Of a stretch of 64,000 nucleotides of DNA, positions 22,501-34,125 are shown piece after piece; position 1 is the first letter of the stretch; each line of letters begins with the position of its first letter. The position numbers were made by a program, and so were the translations under genes. The DNA is from Amoebophrya sp. A120 (taxonomy: Eukaryota; Sar; Dinophyceae; Syndiniales; Amoebophryaceae), in assembly GCA_905178155.1 (NCBI GenBank), contig CAJINV010000004.1, positions 3,753,320 through 3,817,319 of the forward strand, given 5' to 3'. Below the pieces are notes generated by a model. That model made no database searches and was not told where the DNA came from. It saw nothing but the letters and a program-made list of their open reading frames with translations.

Positions 22501-24250
22501 GCGCTGCATGACGATCGCGTGAGGCTCTAACATCCGACCAATGAAGCTGCAGCCAACGTGTGGACTTCTAACCTTCGGGAACCCAGGTCCGCGTTATCGT
22601 GTTGTGTTTTCGTAGTTGCCGCTTCTGCAGCTTCAGTTGTAGTTTCAATGGCGTCGACACATAGTAGCAGCACACACCAGGAATTTTCTACTCTTGCAGT
22701 ATCCACCAAATATTTTACCAATCAGGGGCGCCGTGTGCAGATAAATTTTGAGGAGCAGGAGGCGTTTGCTGCAAAATGCGTGTGAAGCCGGCCACATCAC
22801 ACGACGACCCTGGCAAAAGCGGATTCACGTTCTCACGCACGAAGACTCGTCTCCACGAACGAAACCGCCCAGGTTCTCTGTCTCGTTTGGTGGTTTCCGC
22901 CTCCGTGCAATCAATCTGTTGTAGTGTGATGATGTTGTCTCCCAATGTCACCGTGCGAATTATGAACGTCTGTCTCCCGCGAGTATCATGCGCGCAAAAC
23001 AACACGACACTCAGGACCAGCAACACGAAGGAATACAGTCTGGTGCGGTACAAGACAGGGCTAGCAGAGGACGCATCGGGGCAGCAGTTGTTCCTATTTT
23101 ACCTCATCGGACGGCTGAAGACCAGCAGGTTCTGTATCGTTGTTGTTTGCGCATTGATTGTAGCTGCTGCCATGATTTTTATCCGCTATTTCTTGCATAC
23201 ATTCATTTTTTCAAAACTTCTCAAACCTCTGAGCAGTATACCGAACTCGTGTACATTTCAGGTCTCGTGCGGGCTCGTCGTTGTCTCGAGGTGTCTCTGT
23301 GGTGCGTGAGACGCGGTGGTAGCGGACGCGCCTTCTTCGAGGGTAGTTTTGGGGCGAAGTAGCTGCAAAGAAAACTGGCGACCCGTCCCGTCTGTTGACC
23401 CGAACCCGATCGAATAGTCCGGAAAGCCGGTTCGCGTGCAGGGCGAGCGTGTAGGTATCTTATTGCATAGTTGAAGAAAATTTTTTTTGAATTCGTTTTC
23501 GTAGATTGACGTGAACGTGTACTACTAGGACATTATACCTCTAAATGACAGCCTCATGATTTTTCCGCTGCAGCTTCCGGAATCAATTATCAAAGTATGG
23601 TCTAGAATGTCTTCTTAGGCTGGTGATAATCGATCAAACAAGAGAGGACGCAGATGAAAATTGCGCTCTATCTTTCCTTTTTATCATTATCGCAGATGAT
23701 AGGGTTCCCGGGTTTAGGTTCGTTTAGGGTTTCTATCTTGATCTTATCCAACAACATCCTCCCATCGACGACCCGATAGAAATGAAGAGGAATAGCCTCA
23801 CCTTTACGCTGGCGGCAGCACTTCTGCATGTGACCTATGACTAGAACAAAAGTAGAGATCCCACACGGCAAAAACATGCATGAGCAGGTAAATGTGAAAA
23901 ATGATCGCCATCTTAATATGCAGGTTAAGCCACTTCGTTGGAGAAAGCAGTAGCGCCACAAACCAGACACTAATCTCCAACCTTACTACTTCGTGTCGCT
24001 TCCCCGTTTTTTTTTCCAGCGACGTCCGTGTGATGGTGTCTCTTCAAAGAACTTAAGAGTTAGCAGGCTGTCGCGTATGCCGACCTAGTAGTCTCCGCTA
24101 TGTAAAGTTTCAAGTCTTTTAGAAAGCATACCTGTGGCTAGCACACCCCAAAGAAATATATCCTGATGATATGATGTGCTACCACCTGAATTTTCCATAA
24201 ATGCGACCCCCCCCCTCCCGCGCTCCCCGCCCAGCCCTTTTCCGAAGAAA
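22501..24250. other. Region without a supported gene
   Basis: Open frames at 22776-23309 (+) and 22715-23053 (-) overlap and both look partly protein-like. The minus frame starts with a hydrophobic signal-like stretch but has no ATG; the plus frame has a hydrophobic segment near its end. Neither joins to flanking exons or to a known domain. The rest up to the LRR-protein gene shows nothing recognisable. Confidence 0.4.
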
Positions 24251-27200
24251 ATGTCCGTTTCCACCAAGTCGGCCCGCTCCGCCTTCACGCACGAATTTCC
24301 CCATTGGGAAGACCACCCCCTGGACGCCTTTCCGAACACCCGGCTAAACAGTTTGATCGAGGAGTGGTGCTGGCAGGAAAAAGTCGGCTCCTGGGTGTTC
24401 AACTGCAATGCTAAGAGCAAAAATGGACCAGAAACTTCTACAGCCTCAACGCCAAAAATTCGCCTGGACAACGACGCGCTGCTGTACATTTGCAAGTACC
24501 TGTTCGTGCGGAAATTGAAAATCTGTAAACGGTACCCCCGGAACTTCGCCGAATTTGAGGACTTGCGGAAAAAGTCGTACTTTTTCGCGAACGCGGACAA
24601 ATGCCAGCCGACGCCGATTGTCGGTATAGAAACAGCGTACTTTGATTCCTAAGTGTAACAATGTGCGAAGATGACGTGGCACCACTTCGAGTACCGACGC
24701 GGCGAGAAGTTTCCTACACAGCCTATAGTGCCATATGTGCGTCGAAAAATGTCAGGAAGACAAGTACACGTCGAAAAATTCACTTTACTTAGGTTCCCGG
24801 AGCAAGCATCACCTGCAGTTTGGCCAGAACCTAAAATACATCGCTGGACAGGCGAACGTATCCACTGCAAAAGCAACATCGCACTCATAGTAAATGCACC
24901 GCGCAAACTACAATTTCGCCAAAGTAGAAACTCGAACTTGCCATGCAAAATCAGATAGCAAAAGCAAAATCTTTCTGTCATGCATGTTAGCACGACCACG
25001 AGCAGTGCGATACTTTTGCAGTGGATAGAGCGACTGGGTTTTCTTTACGGGGGATTATAGTCAAGTCGTGTTCTTCGAGGACTTCAAATTTGAGGACAAC
25101 GATGTGGGCGATCTCGGCATGTGCCACCTGGCGGACTTTTTGGTCATGTCCAACGTTTTGGTCCGGAACTTGCGGTTTTTCAAAAACAAAGTCGGGGAGC
25201 TCGGCGCGGTCGCCATGGCGGGGTATCTGCAAAAGGCGCCAGTGCACGAGTTCCACGCATCCCACAATTTCATCCCCCGCCTTGGGTGCATGGCGTTGGT
25301 TGTTGCCGCCGCTAGTAACCCACACTACCCGCTTTGCTTCCCGGAATACTACAAGTGGCAATTGCAGCAAGGCAGGGGCAGCAGCAGCAGGAGTTCCTAC
25401 CAGCGTTACACCAACCAGACCGACCACGCCTGGCAGACCATGCGGGAAGACGGGCCGCAGCCGCGGCCGTTGTGGATGCGTTTGGAGTCGAACATCATCG
25501 AGGGGTGGACGGAGATGCGCACCATGGAAGCGGAGCGGGCGTTCCACCAGCACTGCAAGTTCGCTCATTTACTCGACCCCCGCGCCGCCATCTGCCCGGA
25601 ATTCTTGACGGAGTTGCGCGCGGCACGGTCGCGGGAGGACGACCTGATTTGCGAAATCCGGGACAAGCAAAACACCTCCTGCACGCCGAGGTTCTGCATC
25701 GGGAGTTGTCGAAGGGGGTACTGCGACCAAAAGGGAGCCTCGAAAGACGGGGTGCTGAAGCGGGGGAAAGTGGTGGATTTGGGGCAGGGACTGGGAAAAA
25801 TCAACATGATGTGGTACAAAATGCCGAAAATGCACATTTGCTACATGAACAGCAGCAAAATGGAACTTGAAAACCGGAAAAAAATCGCGCCGCCCATCGC
25901 AAAGGTATACGTATTTTTTTTTCGTAAGATTGAGTGATTGAGATTGTTGGACTTCGATCGCGATCGCAATCATGGCTTTTACAGGCAGAAACACAAGAAC
26001 GAATGATTTTTTTGTTTGTGCGATTGTATCATCACAATTTATTTTCCCAGGTTCCTTACGAAGGTCAGTTGTACCGGCACGGCTTCACGTTTTTTATGCA
26101 GCACGTTTACCAGCGGCACAACCTACCGGCTCCGAAAACCCTACAGCTCGCACTGGAACTCCCTTTAGATATTTCTCGGCGGTACTACCCGGACCTGACG
26201 CACGACGGGACCAGCGGCGCGGGCAGCCCGCGGGTGTTGGATTTGAATGTGGCCGCAGCAGCGGCCGCGATATCGTCTACTACGACTCCGCAGACGCCGG
26301 CTGGTACGGGGACAGCTTCACCTGGCGGTGTAGTAGTCAACGCCGGGGGCAAGCAAGACGTCGAGAGCAGTGGTGCTTCGGCTCCGATTGCCGGCGCACC
26401 ACAGCTTGAGCAGCGAACGGAGACGTTTGTTGAAACACCCCCGGCGGCCAACAAGGCCACCGCTGCTTCCTCCTCCTCCGCAAATAAACCCGCTTGGAAC
26501 ATGGCTTTGCTGTACCAAAAACGACCTGGAAGTAAAGACGCCGCAGCCGCGGCGCAGCAAGAAGAACTGCAGATGCAGAACGAGGAGAAAGGTCCTCGTG
26601 CAGAAAGTAGCGTGGAAGAAGATAAAAAGGAAGCACATTTTCAGCCGGTGAAGGACCAAGGGAGAGCAACCTCAGGAACTGCTTTGGGTGAAGTTGCAGG
26701 TGCAGGAGTAATCCAAAAGGAACAACTATCTAAACCTAAAAGGAAGGTTCCCATCAAAAATCCGCTCGAAACTTCATCAGACGACGAGTTGTCCCCGAAT
26801 GACGTAGGCCTAAGAACCCCGCCGAACAAAGACGAAAAAAAGAAGCACAAGTGGCACGATGACACTGAGAACTACAATTTTGACTCCGACGAAAGCTTGG
26901 ACTGGGGACGAGACCCGAATAGGAACAAGTCGAGTAAACCTCTTTCCCCCGATACAATACCGAACAAGCGAAATAAAGAGCAGCAGGAGGGTCCGCTTGT
27001 ACTAGATGCTGCAGAGCTGAAAAAGTGGAATTTGAATGTGGGCGAGAAAATAGAGCGGCCTGCTCCAATGAGTACAGCCGGGGCAGTCACGACGAAAGTT
27101 GTAACTAGTCCATCTACAACCCGGCCTGGCTTTAGCGAGCAGCGTCCGGAAGGCGTGGCTCCGACATTCAACATGCAGCAGGGAGGGAGCAGCAGCAGCA

Positions 27201-30200
27201 GGGCGCGACCGCCGCAAAACGAACTACAATCTCCGCCGCAGTTCAATAGGCAGCAAGGAGGGAGCAGCAGCAGCAGCAGAAATCCTCCTCCTTTGGCACA
27301 ACAGCAATCGCACAACTACATAGAAGTAGAAGAGGCGAAACAGCCCTCCCGAGGCCCACCTTTATTGACGAAGGAACAGTTCGAGAAAAGGGACGAGTTG
27401 CTGGCCAAGCACCGAGAAAGGGTGGAGCAGTCACGGAGATTGGGGACTACAGATCAACAGGGTTCAATATTTCAGAGTCAACAAGAAGAACGGATACGGA
27501 CAGCACAAGCAGGCCTACAGCAAAACCGGCCCGCCACCGGAGGATCAACCACGAGTAGATCTGGCTCTACTACTAGAAAACCACCGGTACTGTCATCAGC
27601 ATTTGAACCTCCATCGAGAAATATCAAAAATACACAGGGTCAAAAACAAAAACCACGAGCACAACGACCACGATTGTCCGAAGAAGAAAAAAAACAGCGC
27701 CTTGTAGATCTACAGCAGCGAATGCAAGCCTACAGAAAAAATATCCAAGACGCAACGAAATACCACCCGCAGAACATGTTTGGCTGCTGCAACCGGGACG
27801 ATTTGAATGACCCGGAGATGCCCCGAACCCGGGATGCACTCGCGAGAGAGGTGGAGGAGGCCGAAAAAAAGAACCTTACCGATCAGAAGAAGAAACTCTT
27901 AAATAACATCCGCGCGCAGCTCTTGACGCAGGTGCGGGAGAAGCGGTACTCGGCGCTGGATTTGCAGCGAGCGCAAGGGATGGCGATGAAGATGTTCGTG
28001 GAGAAATTGACGGCCGTTTTGAAAGCAGACCAGCATTTCAACGAACATTGGGATCGCTGGTTCTCCTGGATCTGTGAACATTTCTGGACCGAACTTCGGA
28101 GAATATCGCAGGAAACCTCCGGCACGAACTCCTTCGCGGGGCGCGGGTTTCAACCTTTCCGCACACTGGAATTGCTAGAATGGGAGCTCGCGGAGCGGAT
28201 CGGTACATAGTACTTACCTACAACGGTAGTAGATTGCATTTTGCAGCTGGCTCTATGTATGAGTGTATCAGTATGTGAATGTAAGTACCTATTTCGCGTC
28301 TGCTTTTGGTTACATATTAATTTCTACAGTCGGCGCGGTTGTTTTTTTAGCATCACAAAACTACTGCAACATTTGACTTGAACAAAATCATACAATCAGG
28401 TCTTTGTTTGAATCTGGATGTGGTTCCCGGTTCGGAAAGGGAGCGGATTTTTATGCCAGACATGGCGGAGAAATCGAAAAGACAGTGGATTGTGGTGACG
28501 AAGGGCTACACCGACCGCCAGAAAGGCCGCTGGATCAAGGTGCCCAACATTCCGAAAATTTGGCGGCACGTTTGGCACCACGCGGGAAACTTGAAACGCA
28601 TGGCGAAGCTCGTTGCTCCACCAAAAGAGAACAAGGACGACCCAAACAAGAAGAACCCCAATATTAGCCCTGGCGGCCCGGATCAACGAACAAAAACGCA
28701 AAGTACACCGGAAAGATACAAAGCGGCCAAGGCCAACGAACTTATCCACGCGTTTGACGACCCAGGACTCCGCATCCTGCAGCAGCACCGGCTTCAAAAG
28801 ACCCCACTGTTCCTCGGCATGGCCTCGCTTTCCAGTCCGTTGCAAGACTTGCTGTTGTGCGAGCGGGTATTTAGTGCGTGGGAAAAGAGAAAGATAGACT
28901 TGAGGAACTTTGAAGACCTGCAGGAAAACGTGTTTTGCCAGAAAATTTCGGATTTTTTCCTCACCTACCTGCTAAAAGTGGAAGCGGTTTACTACCAGAA
29001 ACTCACCCACTTCGCGCGGTTTAGAATCGAAAATAACGACCAGAAGATGATGACGTTGTTCGCGGAGAAGCACGACCTCGACGTGCCAGAATATTTGAAC
29101 AGCTTCGACGCGGAGAACGAGTTCCGAGTGCTGTTCAATGACGAAGACTACATCTACAAGCGGCTCTGTTCCTTCGAAAAATCCGTTTGTCTCAAGAACG
29201 GGTTGGATTTAACAATCGGGAGTTCCGTTTTGTCCCCTCACTACCACTATCAAAAGTAAAAAAAAATGTCTGGGTCTGGAAACTTGTGATGCTGGGTGGC
29301 GTCTCATGATGAGGCTACAGATGCTGGCTCAGCGTGACAAGTTTCTGAGCTCCTAGGTGTTGCCTATTCTGCATGACAAACTGCGCTTCTGCATCACAGA
29401 AAAGCGGAGCTCTTGGGTAACGTGCATGACAGATTTAAGAGTCATGTCAGACAAGCATGACAAACGTGAATTCTTCCAGACCCAGACACTTTTACAGTTG
29501 ATAACCACGTGGAGGCAGTGGAAAACTACGCGGTGCGCGCGGCGATTCTGTTTCGGATATCAAATGTAAAAATGTCTGGGTCTGGAAGATTGCCAGGTTT
29601 GTCATGCACGTTTTGCATGACTCCTGAACTGATGTCTGTGATGCATGCCCTAGCATAACAGATTTTGTGAGGGCTTCCTGATGCCTATACCGCATGACAA
29701 ATGCTCTTTCCGTGTGGCAAAACTTGGACTCTCTTTGCTGCTCATGCCATACAGATTTTTTTACAATCCAAAATCAGCATGACAAGTTGGATTCTTCCAG
29801 ACCCAGACATTTTTACAGTTGATATCGGAAGTTTCTGAATTCTTGGCTGAAACTGTTGGAGGAGTTTGTCGTGCAGAATCCGGTATCCTGTGCAGAAGTA
29901 TCGTACTCGTAGTAATCCTATTCATGCATTACAGATTTTTTTCTCAAGTTAAATCCGCATGACAAATTCCATTTCTAATGCTAAGAAAATTTGTAATGCA
30001 GTTTATACTAGTACGATGCTTTTGCACAGGATATCCGGGCAAATTACCGGGAAGAAACAAAACCAGGCTGCACCACCCGGTGGGGCTGTTTGACGCGAAG
30101 ATGTTTTTGTCGCATGAGACGCTGGAAAAGATAGCACAGCTTTTTCGAAGATTGCTCGTGTTGGAGATAAAGGGGCGTCCTGAAAAACAGGGGCTGGAAC

Positions 30201-32965
30201 AAAACCGCCGAGATGAGACTGACGCCAAAAGTGGTTTTGCAGGAATACGCGGGGTGGAGCAACAGGATAAGGATAAAAAAGCTGCCGCTGCTTCCAGCAA
30301 AAGGGCTTCTCCCAAGTTTGACGACGGGGACACCGACCCGAACGGCACTAACCGTGGGATGGATCCTACTTCAGCGACACAGTCCGCCGCCGCGCGAAGA
30401 CCCCGTCCCCCTCTCCGCGTGCAGTATGAAAAGGCGAAAAAAGTGGAGCAGCAAGCGGGGGAGGTGTGTTTGCAACGTGGCGTCCTCACTGAGGAGAACC
30501 TGCAGGATTTGCACCGGGCCTGGGTCGCGAAAAACAAGGCGCGCCGGGACGTCGTCGCTCTACTTGCGCGGTGGAGTGGGTCGTCGTCGGGGTCCAAGAT
30601 GGATGTTGGCGGCACAAAAGGGCCAGAACGTCAAGAACCATGTCCGAAAATCGCGCAAAGGAACTATTGGCACGCTATCGAGACGGGAAACGCATACCAA
30701 CGCCTATTTCAGTGGGTCCAGAGACAGGCCCCGGTGTACGCCGCAAAGCGGAGACGCTTCGAGCAGGTAGAATTTATGATATGGAGATCTATTTTTATAC
30801 CATTTCGTATTTTTATCATGTTATAGAACGTCAACGTAGGCACCATGACGTGAGAATGGTTATGCCACTGACGAATGAACAAAAAAATCAAAATGAAATC
30901 GCAGGTCTGCGACGAAATTGATGCGGTAAAAGAAGAGTTCATTGACGTGATCCTCGAAGCGCAAACGTACGACTTTGGCTTTACCATTCCCACTGTCCCA
31001 CGCTGGGAGCACTATAGCACAAAAAGGAATAAAAATGATGCTGGCAACAGCACAACTTCTAGAAGTACTACTACACCAAGGCCGGTCGTGCCGCCGTTTT
31101 GCGTTGCGGAACTCTTTGCGAAGGTGGAAAAGTCGGAACTGGACAAAACCCTTTTGGATGCCATCAAGGACTTGTTTCAAGACGTCCAGCGGGTAAAGCA
31201 GGCACGAGGCATGTACGAAGCGGAAATAGTGAAACTAAAGAACAAGTTTCATTTTTCGCAGGAACTACCACTACTTCCAAAAAGCACGACTGCTCAGAAC
31301 AAGACGAGCACGCCGGTGTTGGAGAAAGAAGTAGAAAAAGGGACTGCTTGTAGTTCATCTACAAATTCAAATTCGCTCCTCGCTCCACCGAGAATACTCC
31401 GGGCCGAAGGACCACTTTCCTCAGAGGCGGAAACCGAGCTGTTAAAAACCGTGAAGTTGGAATCTCCACTGGCGTTTCCCCTCGGATGTTTGGACGGCCG
31501 AGGCGAAGCTGTGACGGACGCCGGAGATCAGCAGCAGGATTTGATCGCCATGAACAAGAAAGCGCTGGATTTAGCGGCAAATCTCCCGTTTTTATTTCTT
31601 CCGAAACTTGGGACGCCGATGGCGATTTCGTGCGGAGAAAACGACGGATTCGTGGCGGATAGCTGTTCAGAGTTTATTATTCCGCAAATGATCAACGTTG
31701 TCGCACAAGAACAGGGGAATAAGCGCGGTCTTTATGATCCGAACAAAAACTACAGCAATAACAATAAAATTATTTCGGAGACGCAGAAACGGCTTCTGGA
31801 GACCCAGGGCTACCGCAAAGTTATGTTTGCCGAAGATCCAGCAAGTTCTAGTAATACAACTGAAGAAGGAGAAAAAGCTGAGTCAGAACCTGAACCGAAA
31901 CCGAGCGGGACGACGAGGGATAGTGCAACAACGAAACAGAAGCCTCCCGTCGAGTGCTTTCTTCACGAACAAGCCCCGAATTTGTGGCCGAACCTCTGTA
32001 TCCGAACGGACGAAGAAACTGGGGAAGAGTACTTTGAGGCCGACCCGCCCGTGGATCAGCCGGACGGGAGCCGGTCGCTCGCGCCGGTCCGCGGTAACCA
32101 GCTGCGCAAAGACATGACGGAAAAAGAAATCGAAAAGATGTTCTTTGACCGCGGGTTTTTTACACTGCCGCCCATGACAAATTCTAGAAGCTCATTGTCG
32201 ATGAAAATGATGAAGAAAATCTTAACGAAAGAAGACCACGAAATGCGACTCCAGGCATTTTCGTTGCAGCAAAAGAATTCTAGCACACCGGAAAAATTGT
32301 CGGCGGAACGGAAGGAAATCATGCGAAAGTTGATCGGGGTGAGCAAAATTTTTCCGCGGTGGATACTTGAGAACATCCCGAAAGTAAAAGCCCGCTGGGA
32401 GGAGAAGCGGGAGATCTTCGAGAAGGTGACACAACAAAATTTGCAGTACCAAAAATCTTTGGCAGCGGAGCAGAAAAGCGAAGTAGAAAAACAAAATGAC
32501 GCAAATAGTTCCGACAACAAAGAGGACGAGGACAGCAGGATGAAAAAAGCCCCGCTCTTCACACACAAGTCCCTCAATCCGGAGTTGGAGCGGCCTGCGC
32601 AGCATCTGTACCCAAACCACACTTTCGTGAAGCTGGAACCGACTTTGGTCGACTTTTTGCTTTCTGCGAGCAATAAATCGACCGAGGAGAAGGAGATGAG
32701 AGAGCGGCAAAAACTATTAACGGAAACAGCAGCGGTCACACCCCACCAGCCGCACGAGGTACTAGGAACAACTACACAACAAACAGAAGTTCTGCCAGCA
32801 GCTTCAGTTGGTGTACAAGAACTAGCAGACATCTTAACCGAACCAAATTGGACGGGCGTGCCAGATTGCTCCAGCGAAAGCGACTTGGAAGGAAGAGAAT
32901 GGGACGAGGACAGAGCAGATTCGCCGGATACGTTCTTCACCAGCAGCGACGCCAGCAGCATCTAG
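24251..32965 (+). CDS. Large LRR-containing protein, 8 exons, 2,380 residues
   Basis: Exons 24251-24624, 25028-25904, 26051-28202, 28400-29247, 29509-29557, 29830-29883, 30039-30766 and 30905-32965. Four introns are introner-type (24625-25027, 29248-29503, 29558-29824, 29884-30033) and three are GT-AG; all phases agree. Residues about 125-215 match ribonuclease-inhibitor-type leucine-rich repeats (DLGMCHLADFLVMSNVL, LRFFKNKVGELGAVAMAGYL, EFHASHNFIPRLGCMAL). Near residue 272 is PLWMRLESNIIEGW, and near 348 a Cys cluster CIGSCRRGYC that might bind zinc. Residues ~470-920 are low-complexity and charged. The rest is helical and charged with no domain I can name, ending in an acidic Ser-rich tail. 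A protein-interaction scaffold is the most that can be inferred. Two internal exons are only 49 and 54 nt long. Confidence 0.75.
24625..25027. mobile_element. Degenerate introner element, B-like right end
   Basis: The right end GCGATACTTTTGCAGTGGATA minus its last base matches the B-family arm; the left end (TATAGAAACAG) is diverged and no duplication is visible. Excision at these borders joins Ile-Val-Gly to Ser-Asp-Trp in the LRR frame. The GT at 24625 region paired with the AG at 25020 puts the downstream exon in the wrong frame, so a non-canonical junction is favoured. Confidence 0.6.
29248..29503. mobile_element. Introner element A, divergent body, TSD ACCAC
   Basis: 256 bp. Left end TATCAAAAGTAAAAAAAAAT, right end CACTTTTACAGTTGATA. 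ACCAC is duplicated at 29243-29247 and 29504-29508. Arms are typical of family A but the interior differs, with several GCATGACA and GTGATGC words. Orientation is not clear. Confidence 0.9.
29558..29824 (-). mobile_element. Introner element A, reverse, TSD TCGGA
   Basis: 267 bp. Left end TATCAAATGTAAAAATGTCT, right end ATTTTTACAGTTGATA. TCGGA is duplicated at 29553-29557 and 29825-29829. Body orientation is opposite to 3482-3743. The intron leaves a 49-nt exon on its left and a 54-nt exon on its right. Confidence 0.95.
29884..30033 (-). mobile_element. Introner element B, reverse, TSD TCCGG
   Basis: 150 bp. Left end TATCCTGTGCAGAAGTATCG, right end TACGATGCTTTTGCACAGGATA minus two bases is the inverted arm. 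TCCGG is duplicated at 29879-29883 and 30034-30038. Joining gives Gln-Asn-Pro-Gly-Lys in frame. Confidence 0.93.
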
Positions 32966-34125
32966 CTCGTGCTCGGTCACGGTCACGGCCGGTGAAGATT
33001 TTTCTTGAGCACCATCTTGGTAAACGTAAAGACAAGCGAGTCCTTGTGTACAACTTGTTCGTACCTGAACCCTTTACGTAGCGAAGAAAACGTCGAGACG
33101 AGAAAAGGATACAAGAACGAGTCTAGCCCTAGAAGTGCCTACATTATATCCACCCCATATCGATAAAGTTCCACAACGGACGACGACGACGACCTGTATA
33201 AAGAAAAATTTTGCCAGTAACACCAGTAGCGACATTTTGCTTTCACGACGAAAAACCAAAGTAGACATGTGTTTCGACTTCATCCCCATCCGTATCGACA
33301 GAAGACGTAATTTATGATTTTTGCATGTTGCACTTGCTTCCGCACCTTCTCGTCTTCGAAACGGTTCTCTTTCATATCCTCGGTTTTACAGTACAATAGA
33401 AATTCAAGTATCCATTTCATCTTACCTTGCTATTCCTTGTAGCAGGCAGGCTGCTGTTTCGCCTACCATTCCTACTTCGGTATATCCCGTCTTCAGGGAA
33501 GCTTCGTTTGATCTCGAGTAAAACATTCAAACTGTGTTTTCTCCTGAAGCAGTGTTTGTTTTGTTGTTTACTTCTTCATTTTACGACGGCTCTACTTCTG
33601 CTTGTTGTGCTTTCCGTTCGGTTTGTTTCGGACAACTCCGACTTTCCTGTGCGTGTCGTGTTCGGCTGGCACCATGCTGCGCTTTTCCCCGACATAACCG
33701 CAGCCTCTACAAAGCATACGCAAGCCGTCGAATCACGACCTAACCCTGAGAGATGATACTTTCTGAATCTGCTCCGACATAACACGGCAAGTGGTCAGCA
33801 CAACGCGGAGTTGACCTCCACCGCGAGAAATGGACCTTTCCCGAAAAAGCAGCCAAAAGATAGCCGGCACAAGCAATCATGAGTCTGATTGTGGTATTAA
33901 GTACTTGAGCAGGAGGTTTTGATACTTCATAGTGCGACTTGGGTTTTATTTTCCTCCTCCCTTTCTCCTCTGTCTCTGTGCTGCGGCCTCCTGCAATACA
34001 TAGCCCGAGCTATGGAAGTTCCTACTTGCAGATTTTTTGGTTTCTTTCCGTGAAAGAACCACGAGAGTGTTGAGGCACCGTCGTTTCAGGCTGAGAGCTA
34101 CGGCCGCAACATCTTTTTTCAAAAG
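32966..34125. other. Intergenic stretch
   Basis: No supported exon, RNA gene or repeat. Just before the next start codon, a pyrimidine-rich ATCTTTTTTCAAAAG precedes the ATG and could serve as a trans-splicing acceptor, but the spliced-leader gene itself is not in the window. Confidence 0.45.

Noticed and set aside
22715-23309. Overlapping plus and minus open frames, the minus one with a signal-peptide-like start
   Set aside because: The minus frame begins at TTG with an in-frame stop upstream and no ATG. Neither frame joins to other exons or matches a family, so I could not choose.
32056-32961. 301-codon minus-strand open frame rich in Ser/Phe/Cys
   Set aside because: It is the antisense shadow of the last exon of the LRR-protein gene, whose frame is continuous with the upstream exons.
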